This document shows, in pieces, positions 24,346 to 32,593 of a DNA stretch of 64,000 nt. The notes beneath the pieces were generated by a model, which was not told the origin of the DNA, searched no databases, and was given only the letters and a program-made list of their open reading frames with translations. The first letter of the stretch is position 1. Each line of letters begins with the position of its first letter. Source of the stretch: an uncultured Collinsella sp. (lineage in GTDB: Bacteria > Actinomycetota > Coriobacteriia > Coriobacteriales > Coriobacteriaceae); assembly GCA_902497025.1 (NCBI GenBank), contig CABVDJ010000002.1, positions 62,001 through 126,000 on the forward strand. The letters are read 5' to 3'. Position numbers and translations under genes: made by a program.

Positions 24346-24809
24346 AGCTTCTCCAATCGGTTGATGTTCGTGCTGTTTGTTGATGTGTTGGTTGTCGTGA
24401 GTGATGTGCTTGCCGTGGGTGATGTGCTGTCGTTGGGGTGCTATGCGGTTTTCAATGAGCCCGTGAGACAGTTGCTGCAGGGGCGGGATGGAACGGCCCA
24501 TGCAAGGCGGAAGGCATCGTGCTCAAAATCGAGACAGCAATGCCCTGGGTGCCTCACATGTGGCAGTTACCTCATTAAGTTGTCATTGCGTTTGGGGCTG
24601 TACTTTGCCGATCTTCTTTCTCTTACACGCTAAAAACTGAAACTTCATATGCTCGATCTACTTAAAACCGCAACGGCGGTCTTTTATCAACTTAAATGTC
24701 GGAACGTGTCTTTGCAAGTACTTTTTTGCGTTTGTTTCAAATGGGGTGGTTTTGCAACCGTCACGCGCCACGCTATACGAACGTGTCCCGGCTCGGATAA
24801 GATGGTGCG

Positions 24810-24841
24810 ATCGAGTTCTACCGCGCTCACCGCAAGTAGTC
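24810..24841. repeat. attachment-site-like direct repeat, right copy
   Basis: Identical over 32 bp to the end of pgi at 21306-21337, but here it is preceded by unrelated AT-rich DNA. Confidence 0.85.
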
Positions 24842-24867
24842 TTTGTTGCTGAGATAGGTCATGGCCG

Positions 24868-24902
24868 AAAGGGGCCCGTATCCGTTGGGATACGGGCCCC
24901 TT
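24868..24902 (+). terminator. second pgi-type terminator (right copy)
   Basis: AAAGGGGCCCGTATCC pairs with GGATACGGGCCCC, followed by TTGCTATTT. It is similar but not identical to 21368-21401. Confidence 0.85.
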
Positions 24903-25119
24903 GCTATTTGAATGGGCATGAGGGTGTATTGAGGGGGGGGTGCCTGGCTGTCGGCATCCGCATGCGGCGCCATTTGCTGTCCGTAAATATACTTCTACGG
25001 CTAATTTCATACCACTTGTCGGAATGCGGACGCTGTCCTTGCGTATCGGGCGTACATTGAACGTGGTTTTTCGCGCGAAGCCACGAATCGGTTGTCGGTC
25101 CTGAACAAGGAGGCCCAGC

Positions 25120-25794
25120 ATGACGCTTGCCAAACCCATCAATAAATACATCGACTATATCGATGCCCCCGAGGACACATTTGAGCAGTATGTCGAGAAG
25201 GCGCTAAAGTACAACTTCCGTTGTGTATTTGCGAACCTGCAGGAGTACGAGACGGGTCGCGCAATGCTCGAGGGTTCTGACATCATTCTTGCCGGCGCTA
25301 TCGACTTTCCCCAGGGCACTATGACGCTTGAGGAGAAGCTTGCGAGGTTTGAGGAATACGCTGTGTGCGGCTTTACCGAGATTGACTACGTTTTGAATCA
25401 GGAGTCGGTCGAGAACCGCGATTTTGATGCCATCGAGCGCGAGATGACTGCCATTGCTGATTTTTGTCGCGCGCATGGCATCACTGACAAGGTGATCGTC
25501 GAGATGTGCAAGCTGGACGGCGACGATGCCGCCAAGCGTCGCGTCTGTGAGATTGCGCTGGAGGCTAAGCCGGGATTCCTTAAGACATCGACTGGCAGAA
25601 GCTTTGGCGGCGCTAAGCTCGAAGACGTGCGGCTGATGCACGAGGTGCTCGGCGATGCCGTGGCAATTAAGGCGGCGGGCGGTATCCATAATTACGAAGA
25701 GGCTTGTGCATTCATCGAGGCCGGCGCCAGCGCGTTGGGTGCATCGGCGGGCATCGCGATCGTCGAGGGTGCACCGACGGAGGAGCGTCGCTAG
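25120..25794 (+). CDS. deoC: deoxyribose-phosphate aldolase
   Basis: A 224-residue TIM-barrel aldolase, normal length, from ATG 25120 with AAGGAGG upstream. ITDKVIVEMCKLDGDD and KPGFLKTSTGRSFGGAKLEDVRLM carry the active-site Lys residues (Schiff-base Lys in FLKTSTG), with AIKAAGGIHNYEEACAFIEAGASALGAS as the phosphate-binding end. It splits 2-deoxyribose-5-phosphate into glyceraldehyde-3-phosphate and acetaldehyde during deoxynucleoside catabolism. No other deo gene is adjacent. Confidence 0.92.
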   Translation: MTLAKPINKYIDYIDAPEDTFEQYVEKALKYNFRCVFANLQEYETGRAMLEGSDIILAGAIDFPQGTMTLEEKLARFEEYAVCGFTEIDYVLNQESVENRDFDAIEREMTAIADFCRAHGITDKVIVEMCKLDGDDAAKRRVCEIALEAKPGFLKTSTGRSFGGAKLEDVRLMHEVLGDAVAIKAAGGIHNYEEACAFIEAGASALGASAGIAIVEGAPTEERR

Positions 25795-25943
25795 CAGACG
25801 TATTTGACCTGAGCGATAAAGCTTCACGACCACGCACCGTTCATGTTTGGGACAATATGACATTTTTCCCGTTGCAGACAGAGTCGCCGTGGGTGTTCTG
25901 TATGATGGCTCAGACAAGGTTGTTCAATGACGGGGAGGCATAT

Positions 25944-26786
25944 ATGGCTATCAAAGCCATCGCAATGGATATCGACGGTACGCTCACCAACGACCAAAAG
26001 GTCATCAGCCCGCGTACGCGCGAGAAGCTGCTCGCGGCGCAGGAGTCGGGCATTAAGCTCGTCTTGGCTTCGGGCCGTCCCGCATGGGGGCTGCACGCCT
26101 TGGCGCAGGAGCTCGACCTTCAAAACCATGACGGTCTGCTAGTTGCCTTTAATGGTGCGCATGTGGTCGACGCTCAGACCGATGAGGTCCTTTTTGACCA
26201 GGCCATGCCGGCTGACGAGCTGCACCGTCTGATTGATCATCTGCGCAATTTCGACGTGATCCCTATGATTTCGCTCGGTCGCGATCTGCATGTCGAGGAT
26301 TCGTATCGCTGCATGATTACGCTGCCGGATGGCTCGCAGAAAAACATCGTCAAATACGAGCGCGATGCGTGCGACCTTAAGATCCGCGAGGTCGAGAGCT
26401 TGCATGAGGTCGCGGACGCTTATCCCGTGGACAAGCTGCTGACGGCGGGCGATCCGGCCTACCTGCAGGCGCATTACGAGGAGATGTATGCGCCCTTTAG
26501 GCAGACGCTTTCGGGCATGTTTACGGCCGACTGGTACTTTGAGTACACGGCGCCTGGTATCGACAAGGCCCGCGCGCTCGAGGGCGCCCTGCCCAAGCTC
26601 GGTATCGATGCCAGCGAGGTCGTATCGTTTGGTGACGGCCAGAACGACAAGTCCATGATTGAGTGGGCCGGCACCGGTGTTGCCATGGGCAACGCAGTCG
26701 ATGAGGTTAAGGCGGTAGCCCAGATGGTGACCGCCAATAACAACGAAGACGGTATTGCGGTGGCGTTGGATAAGCTGCTGGGTTAG
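25944..26786 (+). CDS. Cof-type HAD-IIB phosphatase
   Basis: A 280-residue protein from ATG 25944 (GGGGAGG upstream). Motif I is AMDIDGTLTND, motif II is LASGRP, and motif III/IV is VVSFGDGQNDKSMIEWAGTGVAMGNAVDEVK. The C2B cap lies between. Members dephosphorylate sugar phosphates, pyridoxal phosphate or flavin precursors in the cytoplasm; the substrate is not predictable. Confidence 0.9.
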   Translation: MAIKAIAMDIDGTLTNDQKVISPRTREKLLAAQESGIKLVLASGRPAWGLHALAQELDLQNHDGLLVAFNGAHVVDAQTDEVLFDQAMPADELHRLIDHLRNFDVIPMISLGRDLHVEDSYRCMITLPDGSQKNIVKYERDACDLKIREVESLHEVADAYPVDKLLTAGDPAYLQAHYEEMYAPFRQTLSGMFTADWYFEYTAPGIDKARALEGALPKLGIDASEVVSFGDGQNDKSMIEWAGTGVAMGNAVDEVKAVAQMVTANNNEDGIAVALDKLLG

Positions 26787-26808
26787 AATCGCCGATAATG
26801 CATGGTTC

Positions 26809-26834
26809 GGGCGCCTGCTTACAGGCGCCCTTTT
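26809..26834 (+). terminator. short terminator between the two HAD genes
   Basis: A 9-bp stem (GGGCGCCTG with CAGGCGCCC) and TTTT. The next gene starts 16 bp later. Confidence 0.7.
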
Positions 26835-26849
26835 GTTAGGGAGGGTGCC

Positions 26850-27509
26850 GTGTCCGCATTTCCGTTCGACGCCGTTATCTTTGACATGGACGGCGTCATT
26901 GTCGATACCGAGTATTACTACCTGGGCGAGACTGCCGCGTTTGCCAAGGAGCTTGGACTTAACCTGACTCAAGAGGAGTTGAATGGGCAGGTTGGTACCT
27001 CGCATCAGTTCTTCCTGCATATGCTGGTCGATTGGTTTGAGCGCGCCGGTAAGGGGCATTTTACTGGCGAGGAAGCGTTGGCCCGTTGGGATGAGTGGGC
27101 GCATGAGCGTCCGCGCGACTATCAGACTTTGATTAACCCAGGCGCCGTGGATACGATTCGAGAGCTGCCGCGCCGGGGCGTTCGCGTGGCGCTTGCCAGC
27201 TCGTCTCCCATGGATAGCATCGAGGAAGTGCTCAATGCGTGCGGGCTGTCGGATGCCTTTGAGTATGTGGTGAGCGGCGAGCAGTTTAAGGAGAGCAAGC
27301 CCGAGCCCGACATCTACCTGCATGCGCTGGACCTGCTGGGGCTGCCCGCGAATCGCTGCTGCTGCGTTGAGGATTCGGTGCCCGGCATCACTGCCGGCAA
27401 GCGAGCCGGCCTGACGGTCATTGCCAAGCGCGAGGAGCGCTTCGGCTTTAGCCAGGATGCCGCGGACAAGATTATCGACCAGTTGCCGGAGCTGCTCACG
27501 CTTTCTTAG
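26850..27509 (+). CDS. HAD-IA phosphatase / beta-phosphoglucomutase-like
   Basis: A 219-residue protein from GTG 26850 with AGGGAGG upstream. Motif I is VIFDMDGVIVDTE, followed by a helical cap, ALASSSPMDSIEEVL (motif II), Lys in FKESKPEPDIYL (motif III) and CCCVEDSVPGITAGKRAGLTVIA (motif IV). This matches the sugar-phosphatase/beta-phosphoglucomutase branch. The exact substrate is unknown. Confidence 0.88.
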   Translation: MSAFPFDAVIFDMDGVIVDTEYYYLGETAAFAKELGLNLTQEELNGQVGTSHQFFLHMLVDWFERAGKGHFTGEEALARWDEWAHERPRDYQTLINPGAVDTIRELPRRGVRVALASSSPMDSIEEVLNACGLSDAFEYVVSGEQFKESKPEPDIYLHALDLLGLPANRCCCVEDSVPGITAGKRAGLTVIAKREERFGFSQDAADKIIDQLPELLTLS

Positions 27510-27592
27510 GAGCGCGGTAGTTGCGCGTTTTTCGGGTCAGATGAGTAAATACCCGACATTTTGGTGCGATAGCAAGCATACTTTATGCTAAT

Positions 27593-27635
27593 GCGGGCTC
27601 AAGGGCTTGTTGAATGTCCTTGAGCCCGCTTTAGA
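27593..27635 (+). terminator. terminator before the GntR gene
   Basis: A 12-bp perfect stem (GCGGGCTCAAGG and complement) with a 13-nt loop and TTTAGACTT. Confidence 0.8.
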
Positions 27636-27659
27636 CTTAATTGCGCTGGGAGAGGGTAT

Positions 27660-28403
27660 ATGCCATCGACTGAAGGGCTAACTGACGGTAAAGCAGCGAT
27701 ACCGCTGTACCAACAGGTTATCGATATCATCAAAAACGAAATCAACTCCGGTGCCTACAAGGCGGGCGAGCGGATTCCCAACGAATTTGAATTAGCTGAA
27801 AGCTATAAAGTTGGCCGTGTTACCGTGCGGCGCGCTATTGAGGAGCTTGTCCAGCAGGGCTATCTAACGAAGCGACAGGGGAAAGGCACGTTTGTCAATG
27901 CCCCCAAGCTTAAGCGCAAGATTCGCCAGAAGGATGACGTCCAGAGTTTTTCGGACGCATGCCGCGTTAACGGAATGGAACCGGGGGCGCGCGTCATTTC
28001 GAGAAAGATACTGCCGGCGGATTCCACCGAAGCGCAGTTCTTTGGTGTTCCCGTTGGAACTGATTTGATTTGCGTTGAGCGTGTGCGTACTGCCGATGGG
28101 GTCCCCGTCATGCTTGAGAACAACATATACGTTTACGAGGACAACGCTTATCTATCAACGGCACCTCTATCTAACCAATCCATTTTTGAGTTCGTGCGCA
28201 ACCGGACGGGCCGTACGCCCGCGTTTACCGACCCGTGCACGCTCGAGATCGCGTGCGCCTCGCCCGAGGTCGCTCGGCTGTTGGCCGTTTCCGTTGGCGA
28301 ACCCTTGTTTTACATGGATGCCTTCTTTTTCGATGAGCAGCGGCGGCCGTTTATCATCGGTCGTCAGCGGATCGTTGGGTCTCGCTACGTTTTTGACATC
28401 TAG
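27660..28403 (+). CDS. GntR-family regulator with UTRA ligand-binding domain
   Basis: A 247-residue protein from ATG 27660 (GGGAGAGGG upstream). Residues 14-80 are the GntR winged helix (PLYQQVIDIIKNEINSGAYKAGERIPNEFELAESYKVGRVTVRRAIEELVQQGYL). Residues 95-245 are a UTRA domain (ADSTEAQFFGVPVGTDLICVERVRTADGVPV), which senses small sugars or sugar phosphates. FrlR and FraR, which control fructoselysine and fructose-asparagine genes, have the same layout. It lies just upstream of the Amadori-type operon. Confidence 0.9.
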   Translation: MPSTEGLTDGKAAIPLYQQVIDIIKNEINSGAYKAGERIPNEFELAESYKVGRVTVRRAIEELVQQGYLTKRQGKGTFVNAPKLKRKIRQKDDVQSFSDACRVNGMEPGARVISRKILPADSTEAQFFGVPVGTDLICVERVRTADGVPVMLENNIYVYEDNAYLSTAPLSNQSIFEFVRNRTGRTPAFTDPCTLEIACASPEVARLLAVSVGEPLFYMDAFFFDEQRRPFIIGRQRIVGSRYVFDI

Positions 28404-28413
28404 GACATTGCGA

Positions 28414-28453
28414 ATGGAGACGCCCGGTGGATCATCTCACCGGGCGTCTCCAT
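28414..28453. terminator. perfect hairpin between the GntR gene and the operon
   Basis: 16-bp perfect arms (ATGGAGACGCCCGGTG and complement) with an 8-nt loop, 10 bp after the regulator stop. The lack of a T run argues for a Rho-assisted terminator or a structural element. Confidence 0.65.
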
Positions 28454-28513
28454 ACCGTTCACGGCGCGAACGCAACCGTTCAACCGTGTCGCGGCAATCA
28501 GTTTGAAATTATC

Positions 28514-28579
28514 TTGATGACGAGAAAAGCTGCTGGTAATCTATGGGACGTCATAGAACGTTTGCATTGTGCAAACGTT
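28514..28579 (+). promoter_or_regulatory. promoter and operator of the Amadori-type operon
   Basis: TTGATG (28514-28519) and TAATCT (28537-28542) are 17 bp apart. Starting 14 bp after the -10 there is a perfect inverted repeat with arms AACGTTTGCA (28557-28566) and TGCAAACGTT (28570-28579). A repressor bound there would block initiation. Confidence 0.6.
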
Positions 28580-28621
28580 GAAGCGAGATGCGATGCAGTC
28601 TCGAGTTCTTTGGAGGTATCT

Positions 28622-30085
28622 ATGTCAGATACGAAGGCGAAGAAGACAAACAGACGTTTTAAGTTCAAATTACCGCATGTCTATACGATCATGTTCTTGC
28701 TGATCGTTGTCTTTGCGGTCCTGACTTGGATCGTTCCCTCTGGTCAGTATCAGCGCAAGACGATTTCGACAGCGGCGGGCGAGCGTGAAGTCGCCGTTGC
28801 TGGAACCTATGAACAGGTCGATAAGAACTACACCGATTCCGAGACCGGCGAGACCATCAATCTGGGCCAGGATATCTTCGCGGTCCTGCAAGCGCCCACC
28901 AAGGGTATCCAAGAAGCTGCCGACGTCGTTGCGTTCGTCTTATTGATTGGCGGATCGTTCGCAATCATCACCAAGACCAACGCTTTGAATGCCGGCATGA
29001 GCCGTGTGATTAAAAAGCTCAAGAACAAGGACATCCTCATCATTCCCATCACGATGACGTTGCTGTCCATTTGCGGCACTACGTTTGGTATGTCTGAGGA
29101 AGCCCTGCCGTTCTATGCCATCTTCATTCCCATCATGATGGGTATCGGCTATGACTCGATGACGGCATTCATCATCTGCTTCCTTGGTCCCAACCTGGGA
29201 TATTGTGCTTCGACCATCGACCCGTTTAATGTTTTGATCGCCCAAGGCATCATTGGCATCGAGGGCAATCCGCAACTGTGGCTGCGTGCCGTTTCTTGGG
29301 TCATCTTCACTGCCGTCGGTATCGCATGGGCCATGCGCTACGCCATGCGCGTCAAGAAAAATCCCGAGTCGTCCATTGTGTACGAGGACGATAAGCTCAA
29401 GCGTATTGAGTTTTCCGTGACCGATGCCTCCATCGAGGAAGAGTTCACTATCCGTCAGAAGCTCGTGCTTATCGATTTTGCTTGCGGTATGGGCATTATC
29501 GTCTGGGGTCTTGTTACCCAGGGCTGGTACATGAATGAGATTTCCGCCGTGTTCCTTGGCATGGGCCTGCTTGCCGGTATCCTGGGCGGTCTTGACCAGC
29601 AGACGATCGCAGAGGAGTTCGTTAAGGGTCTTGCCGACTTTGCGTACGCTGCCATCGTTATCGGTATCGCTCGCGGTATTCTGGTCATCGCCGAGGGCGG
29701 CATGATCATCGACACCATCCTCCAGGCGCTCGCTACTGCGCTTGCCGGTGCACCCGCCGCCGTCTACACCACGTTTATGTATATCGTCCTTGGCCTGCTC
29801 TCTTTGCTGGTTCCCTCGAGTTCTGGCCTGGCGGCGCTCACCATGCCCGTTATGGGCCCCCTGACCGAGCTCATGGGCCTCAATCCCGAGGCGGCCGTCA
29901 CCGCGCTCCAGTTTGCCAACCAGACCATCAACACCATCAGCCCCGTGGCGGGCATGACGGTCGCCGGTCTTGCCGTGGCTAGGATTTCGTTTGGCCAATG
30001 GTGGAAGACCATTTGGAAGTTCTTCATTTTCATGGTCGTCTTTGGCCTGATCGTAACGGCAATCTCTGGCATGCTTCCGGTGTAG
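28622..30085 (+). CDS. YfcC-family carrier (DcuC-like superfamily)
   Basis: A 487-residue protein with about 12 membrane segments, from ATG 28622 with GGAGG upstream. Signatures are FKFKLPHVYTIMFLLIVVFAVLTWIVPSG at the start, the AVLQAPTKGIQEAADVVAFVLLIGG motif, CGTTFGMSEEALPFYAIFIP, and LVPSSSGLAALTMPVMGPL. YfcC carriers are ion-coupled transporters of dicarboxylates or amino acids. As first gene of the operon it probably imports the glycated amino acid or peptide degraded by the downstream enzymes. The gene for the matching carrier in the Salmonella fra locus has a comparable place. Confidence 0.88.
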   Translation: MSDTKAKKTNRRFKFKLPHVYTIMFLLIVVFAVLTWIVPSGQYQRKTISTAAGEREVAVAGTYEQVDKNYTDSETGETINLGQDIFAVLQAPTKGIQEAADVVAFVLLIGGSFAIITKTNALNAGMSRVIKKLKNKDILIIPITMTLLSICGTTFGMSEEALPFYAIFIPIMMGIGYDSMTAFIICFLGPNLGYCASTIDPFNVLIAQGIIGIEGNPQLWLRAVSWVIFTAVGIAWAMRYAMRVKKNPESSIVYEDDKLKRIEFSVTDASIEEEFTIRQKLVLIDFACGMGIIVWGLVTQGWYMNEISAVFLGMGLLAGILGGLDQQTIAEEFVKGLADFAYAAIVIGIARGILVIAEGGMIIDTILQALATALAGAPAAVYTTFMYIVLGLLSLLVPSSSGLAALTMPVMGPLTELMGLNPEAAVTALQFANQTINTISPVAGMTVAGLAVARISFGQWWKTIWKFFIFMVVFGLIVTAISGMLPV

Positions 30086-30094
30086 GTGGTTGTG

Positions 30095-31678
30095 ATGTCT
30101 GATCGTTTGACGGTCCTGACGTCTAAGAGCGTCTTTACCGGTACGGGGGACCTGCCGTTTGAAGGTTTCGTAGCGGTCCGTGGCAATCGAATTGAGGCTG
30201 TTGGCGCCAAGTGTGAGGTAGCTTCGTATTTGACCCAGGCGGACGAGGTAGTTGACCTGGGCGACCGCACTGTCATGCCTGGCCTAATCGATGTGCATAC
30301 CTTCTATACAGGTTGGGCGCTGCGGGCGTTGGGGTCTGATCTGTCCGGCATCGCTGATGCCAAAGAGGCTGTGTCGCTCTTGCGTGCATGGAAAGAAGAT
30401 CATCCGGATTGCGCGGCGGCTTTTGGCCACAACCTACCCGAAACGTTGGCATCGGATGCCGAGAACGCAAATACGGCAGCTGTGTTTGACGATTGTTTTG
30501 GCGATATCCCCGTCGTCTGCTTTACACCGGGAGCGGAGACCTGCGTTCTCAATGCTGCTGCCAGTGCGCGATACGGCTTTACACCCCAGGCGTGCTATGC
30601 CGAGAAGATCTGGCGCATGATGAGCGATTTCCTCGCGCTGCCCGAGGTGCGTGCCGGGTATTCGGACTACATGAGCATGCTTAACGAGCGCGGCGTTACC
30701 GCCATCAAGGAAATGGCGTTTGATGACTACTACGGCTTTGCCGACGAAATGGCTCGCCGTGAGGAATCTGGTGAGCTGACGGTTCGCGTCTCTATGATGT
30801 CGCAGCCGGTGGGCGCCGGTGCAAATCTGGCATATGCCCGCGAGGCGCGAGAGCGCTTCCGGGGACCGTTCGTTCGTTTTTCTGGCTTCAACCGTATGAC
30901 CGATCGCGGCGTATGGGCGGGGCTTGCCGAGATGATAGACCCCTATGAGGACTCGGCCGATGCGGGCGCTGCCGGCAAGACGGTCGTCGAGGAGCCAGAG
31001 TGGGATCTGATTGAGAACGAGCTGCGTGCAATTGATGCTGACGGCTTCCGATATTCCTTGCATTGCCAGGGCGATGGCGCCGTTCGTCGCACCGTGGCGC
31101 TCTATGCCTCGCTGCCTCGAGACGAGCATGGACGGATGCTTCGTCGCCATGCGATTACCGATCTCGAGAACTCTGACCCGACCGATCTTGTCAAGTTTGG
31201 CAAGTTGGGTGGAATTTGCGAGATCTATCCGCAGATTCTGACGCTGGACCGGCGCGAGGATTGCCTGTCGATGATGCGTCGACAAATTGGCGAGACGCGA
31301 CTTTTATACAGCTGGAATCGCCGCGGCATGGAAGATTCCGGATGCACAGTGTGCTGTGGAACGGATTTACCGCTGCTGATTCCGAGCCTGGGCGAGTCAA
31401 TCTACAGCGCGTGCGGCGGATTCTTCGCCGACGGACTGCCCGTGAATGAGGTCAACACGCTGACGCTTGTCGAGCTCTTGCGCGCTTGGACTGCCGGGGG
31501 CGCGTACGATCTGATGCGCGAAGACGAGCTGGGTACGCTTGAGGTTGGCAAGCTTGCCGATATCTGCGTGCTCGATCGGGATGTGTTTGACCTCGATTAT
31601 CGCGACGCACGCGATCTTGCGGTTGATATGACGATGTCGGATGGACAAATCGTGTTCGATCGAAATAAGGAGGCATAA
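30095..31678 (+). CDS. amidohydrolase family 3 protein (YtcJ-like)
   Basis: A 527-residue protein; ATG 30095 is preferred over GTG 30086. The composite beta domain starts with VLTSKSVFTGTG, and VMPGLIDVHTFYTGW marks the entry to the barrel. YSLHCQGDGAVRRTV, CCGTDLPLL and LGTLEVGKLADICVLD are family features. The usual metal motif HxH after PGxID is not kept (VHTFY), so metal binding may be altered or a single metal used. In this operon it may deacylate or cleave an amide before or after kinase action. Confidence 0.85.
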   Translation: MSDRLTVLTSKSVFTGTGDLPFEGFVAVRGNRIEAVGAKCEVASYLTQADEVVDLGDRTVMPGLIDVHTFYTGWALRALGSDLSGIADAKEAVSLLRAWKEDHPDCAAAFGHNLPETLASDAENANTAAVFDDCFGDIPVVCFTPGAETCVLNAAASARYGFTPQACYAEKIWRMMSDFLALPEVRAGYSDYMSMLNERGVTAIKEMAFDDYYGFADEMARREESGELTVRVSMMSQPVGAGANLAYAREARERFRGPFVRFSGFNRMTDRGVWAGLAEMIDPYEDSADAGAAGKTVVEEPEWDLIENELRAIDADGFRYSLHCQGDGAVRRTVALYASLPRDEHGRMLRRHAITDLENSDPTDLVKFGKLGGICEIYPQILTLDRREDCLSMMRRQIGETRLLYSWNRRGMEDSGCTVCCGTDLPLLIPSLGESIYSACGGFFADGLPVNEVNTLTLVELLRAWTAGGAYDLMREDELGTLEVGKLADICVLDRDVFDLDYRDARDLAVDMTMSDGQIVFDRNKEA

Positions 31679-31679
31679 G

Positions 31680-32531
31680 ATGTCTGAATCCAACCCGACG
31701 CTGCACCGCGAGCAGATTGCGGGCATGAATATCCACTACATCATGTGGTCGCTCGATTACTTCCTTGATGTGCAGCAGCGCTTGGGCTTTGAGTCCATTG
31801 AGCTGTGGTGTGCAGAGCCGCATGTGACGCTCGACCACACGGGCTACTTTGAGGCTGAGGTCCTGGCGAAAAAGGCTGCAGACCGTGGGCTTAGGTATCG
31901 TACTCTGTGCCCCGAGAATGTTGTCTATCCTTGGCAGTACTGCGCACGCAAACCGCTGCATGAACAGCGCAGCCTGGCGTACTTTAAGCACGGCATTGAG
32001 CTTGCCGAGGTACTTGGGTGCGACCGCATGTCCATCAACTCGGGCTGGGGCGACTGGGACGAGGACCGCGAGGAAGCCTGGAAGCGCAGCCGCGAGCACT
32101 TGTCCATTCTGGCGGAGTATGCCGGCGAGCACGGTCTGGTGCTTACGATGGAAAGCCTGCGTCCCGAGGAGAGCAACCTTGTGACGACGGTTTCCGATGC
32201 GAAGCGCATGATTGACGAGGTCGCGAGCCCGTACTTACAGCCCATGGTTGATACAACCGCGATGGGCGTTGCAGGCGAGACGCTCGAGGACTGGTTTGCC
32301 GCCTTTGGTGATGGGGCAATTCACGAGATGCACTTTATCGACGGTGACCCGTATGGCCATCTGGTGTGGGGCGATGGCAAGCACGATATGGACGCCTTCG
32401 TCGCCACACTCAACGCCCATGGTTTCGACGGCATGCTGGGCCAGGAAATCACGGACGGTCGTTACTACGATGACCCGGCGGCGGCAGATGCCAAGAACAT
32501 GGCCGCATTCGAGAAATATCTGATTGACTAA
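31680..32531 (+). CDS. sugar phosphate isomerase/epimerase family (FrlC-like)
   Basis: A 283-residue TIM barrel (AP endonuclease 2-like), ATG 31680 with AAGGAGG upstream. IAGMNIHYIMWSLDYFLDVQQRLGFESIELWCAEPHV, MESLRPEESNLVTTVSDAKRMI with the catalytic Glu, MVDTTAMGVAGETLEDWF, MHFIDGDPYGHLVWGDGKHDM and LGQEITDGRYY give the Glu-Asp-His-Glu metal set. It most resembles fructoselysine 3-epimerase FrlC, which converts psicoselysine to fructoselysine. It is immediately upstream of the deglycase. Confidence 0.8.
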   Translation: MSESNPTLHREQIAGMNIHYIMWSLDYFLDVQQRLGFESIELWCAEPHVTLDHTGYFEAEVLAKKAADRGLRYRTLCPENVVYPWQYCARKPLHEQRSLAYFKHGIELAEVLGCDRMSINSGWGDWDEDREEAWKRSREHLSILAEYAGEHGLVLTMESLRPEESNLVTTVSDAKRMIDEVASPYLQPMVDTTAMGVAGETLEDWFAAFGDGAIHEMHFIDGDPYGHLVWGDGKHDMDAFVATLNAHGFDGMLGQEITDGRYYDDPAAADAKNMAAFEKYLID

Positions 32532-32593
32532 AACAACCATCGGCCACGCAACCAACGTCATTGATTGCGGGCCAAACAAGAAAGGAACTGGAT

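Larger units (their letters stand above)
21306..24841. mobile_element. small integrated element inserted at the 3' end of pgi
   Basis: About 3.5 kb is bounded by a perfect 32-bp direct repeat of the pgi end. Each boundary is followed by a copy of a GGGGCCCGTATCC-type terminator, the copies being diverged. Inside are a T4SS coupling-protein gene, a ClpP gene and an unknown gene, all on the minus strand. No integrase, relaxase or replication gene is seen, so it is a remnant or depends on another element. Confidence 0.7.
24346..25119. other. 774-bp gene-free stretch at the right end of the mobile element
   Basis: 24346-24480 is a low-complexity GTGATGTG-like tract. 24664-24685 is a small hairpin (AAAACCGC with GCGGTCTTT). 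24810-24841 is the right pgi-end repeat and 24868-24902 the second terminator. Then a run of eight G near 24930 and the deoC leader follow. No coding region is convincing. Confidence 0.6.

Noticed and set aside
24331..24633. possible 100-residue protein in the element's right end
   Set aside because: Val/Leu-rich start comes from a GTGATGTG low-complexity tract; no ribosome site and it overlaps the start of the minus-strand gene.
24920..24945. run of eight G as a phase-variable tract
   Set aside because: It is not inside a gene or between promoter elements of deoC that I can identify, so a switching role is unsupported.
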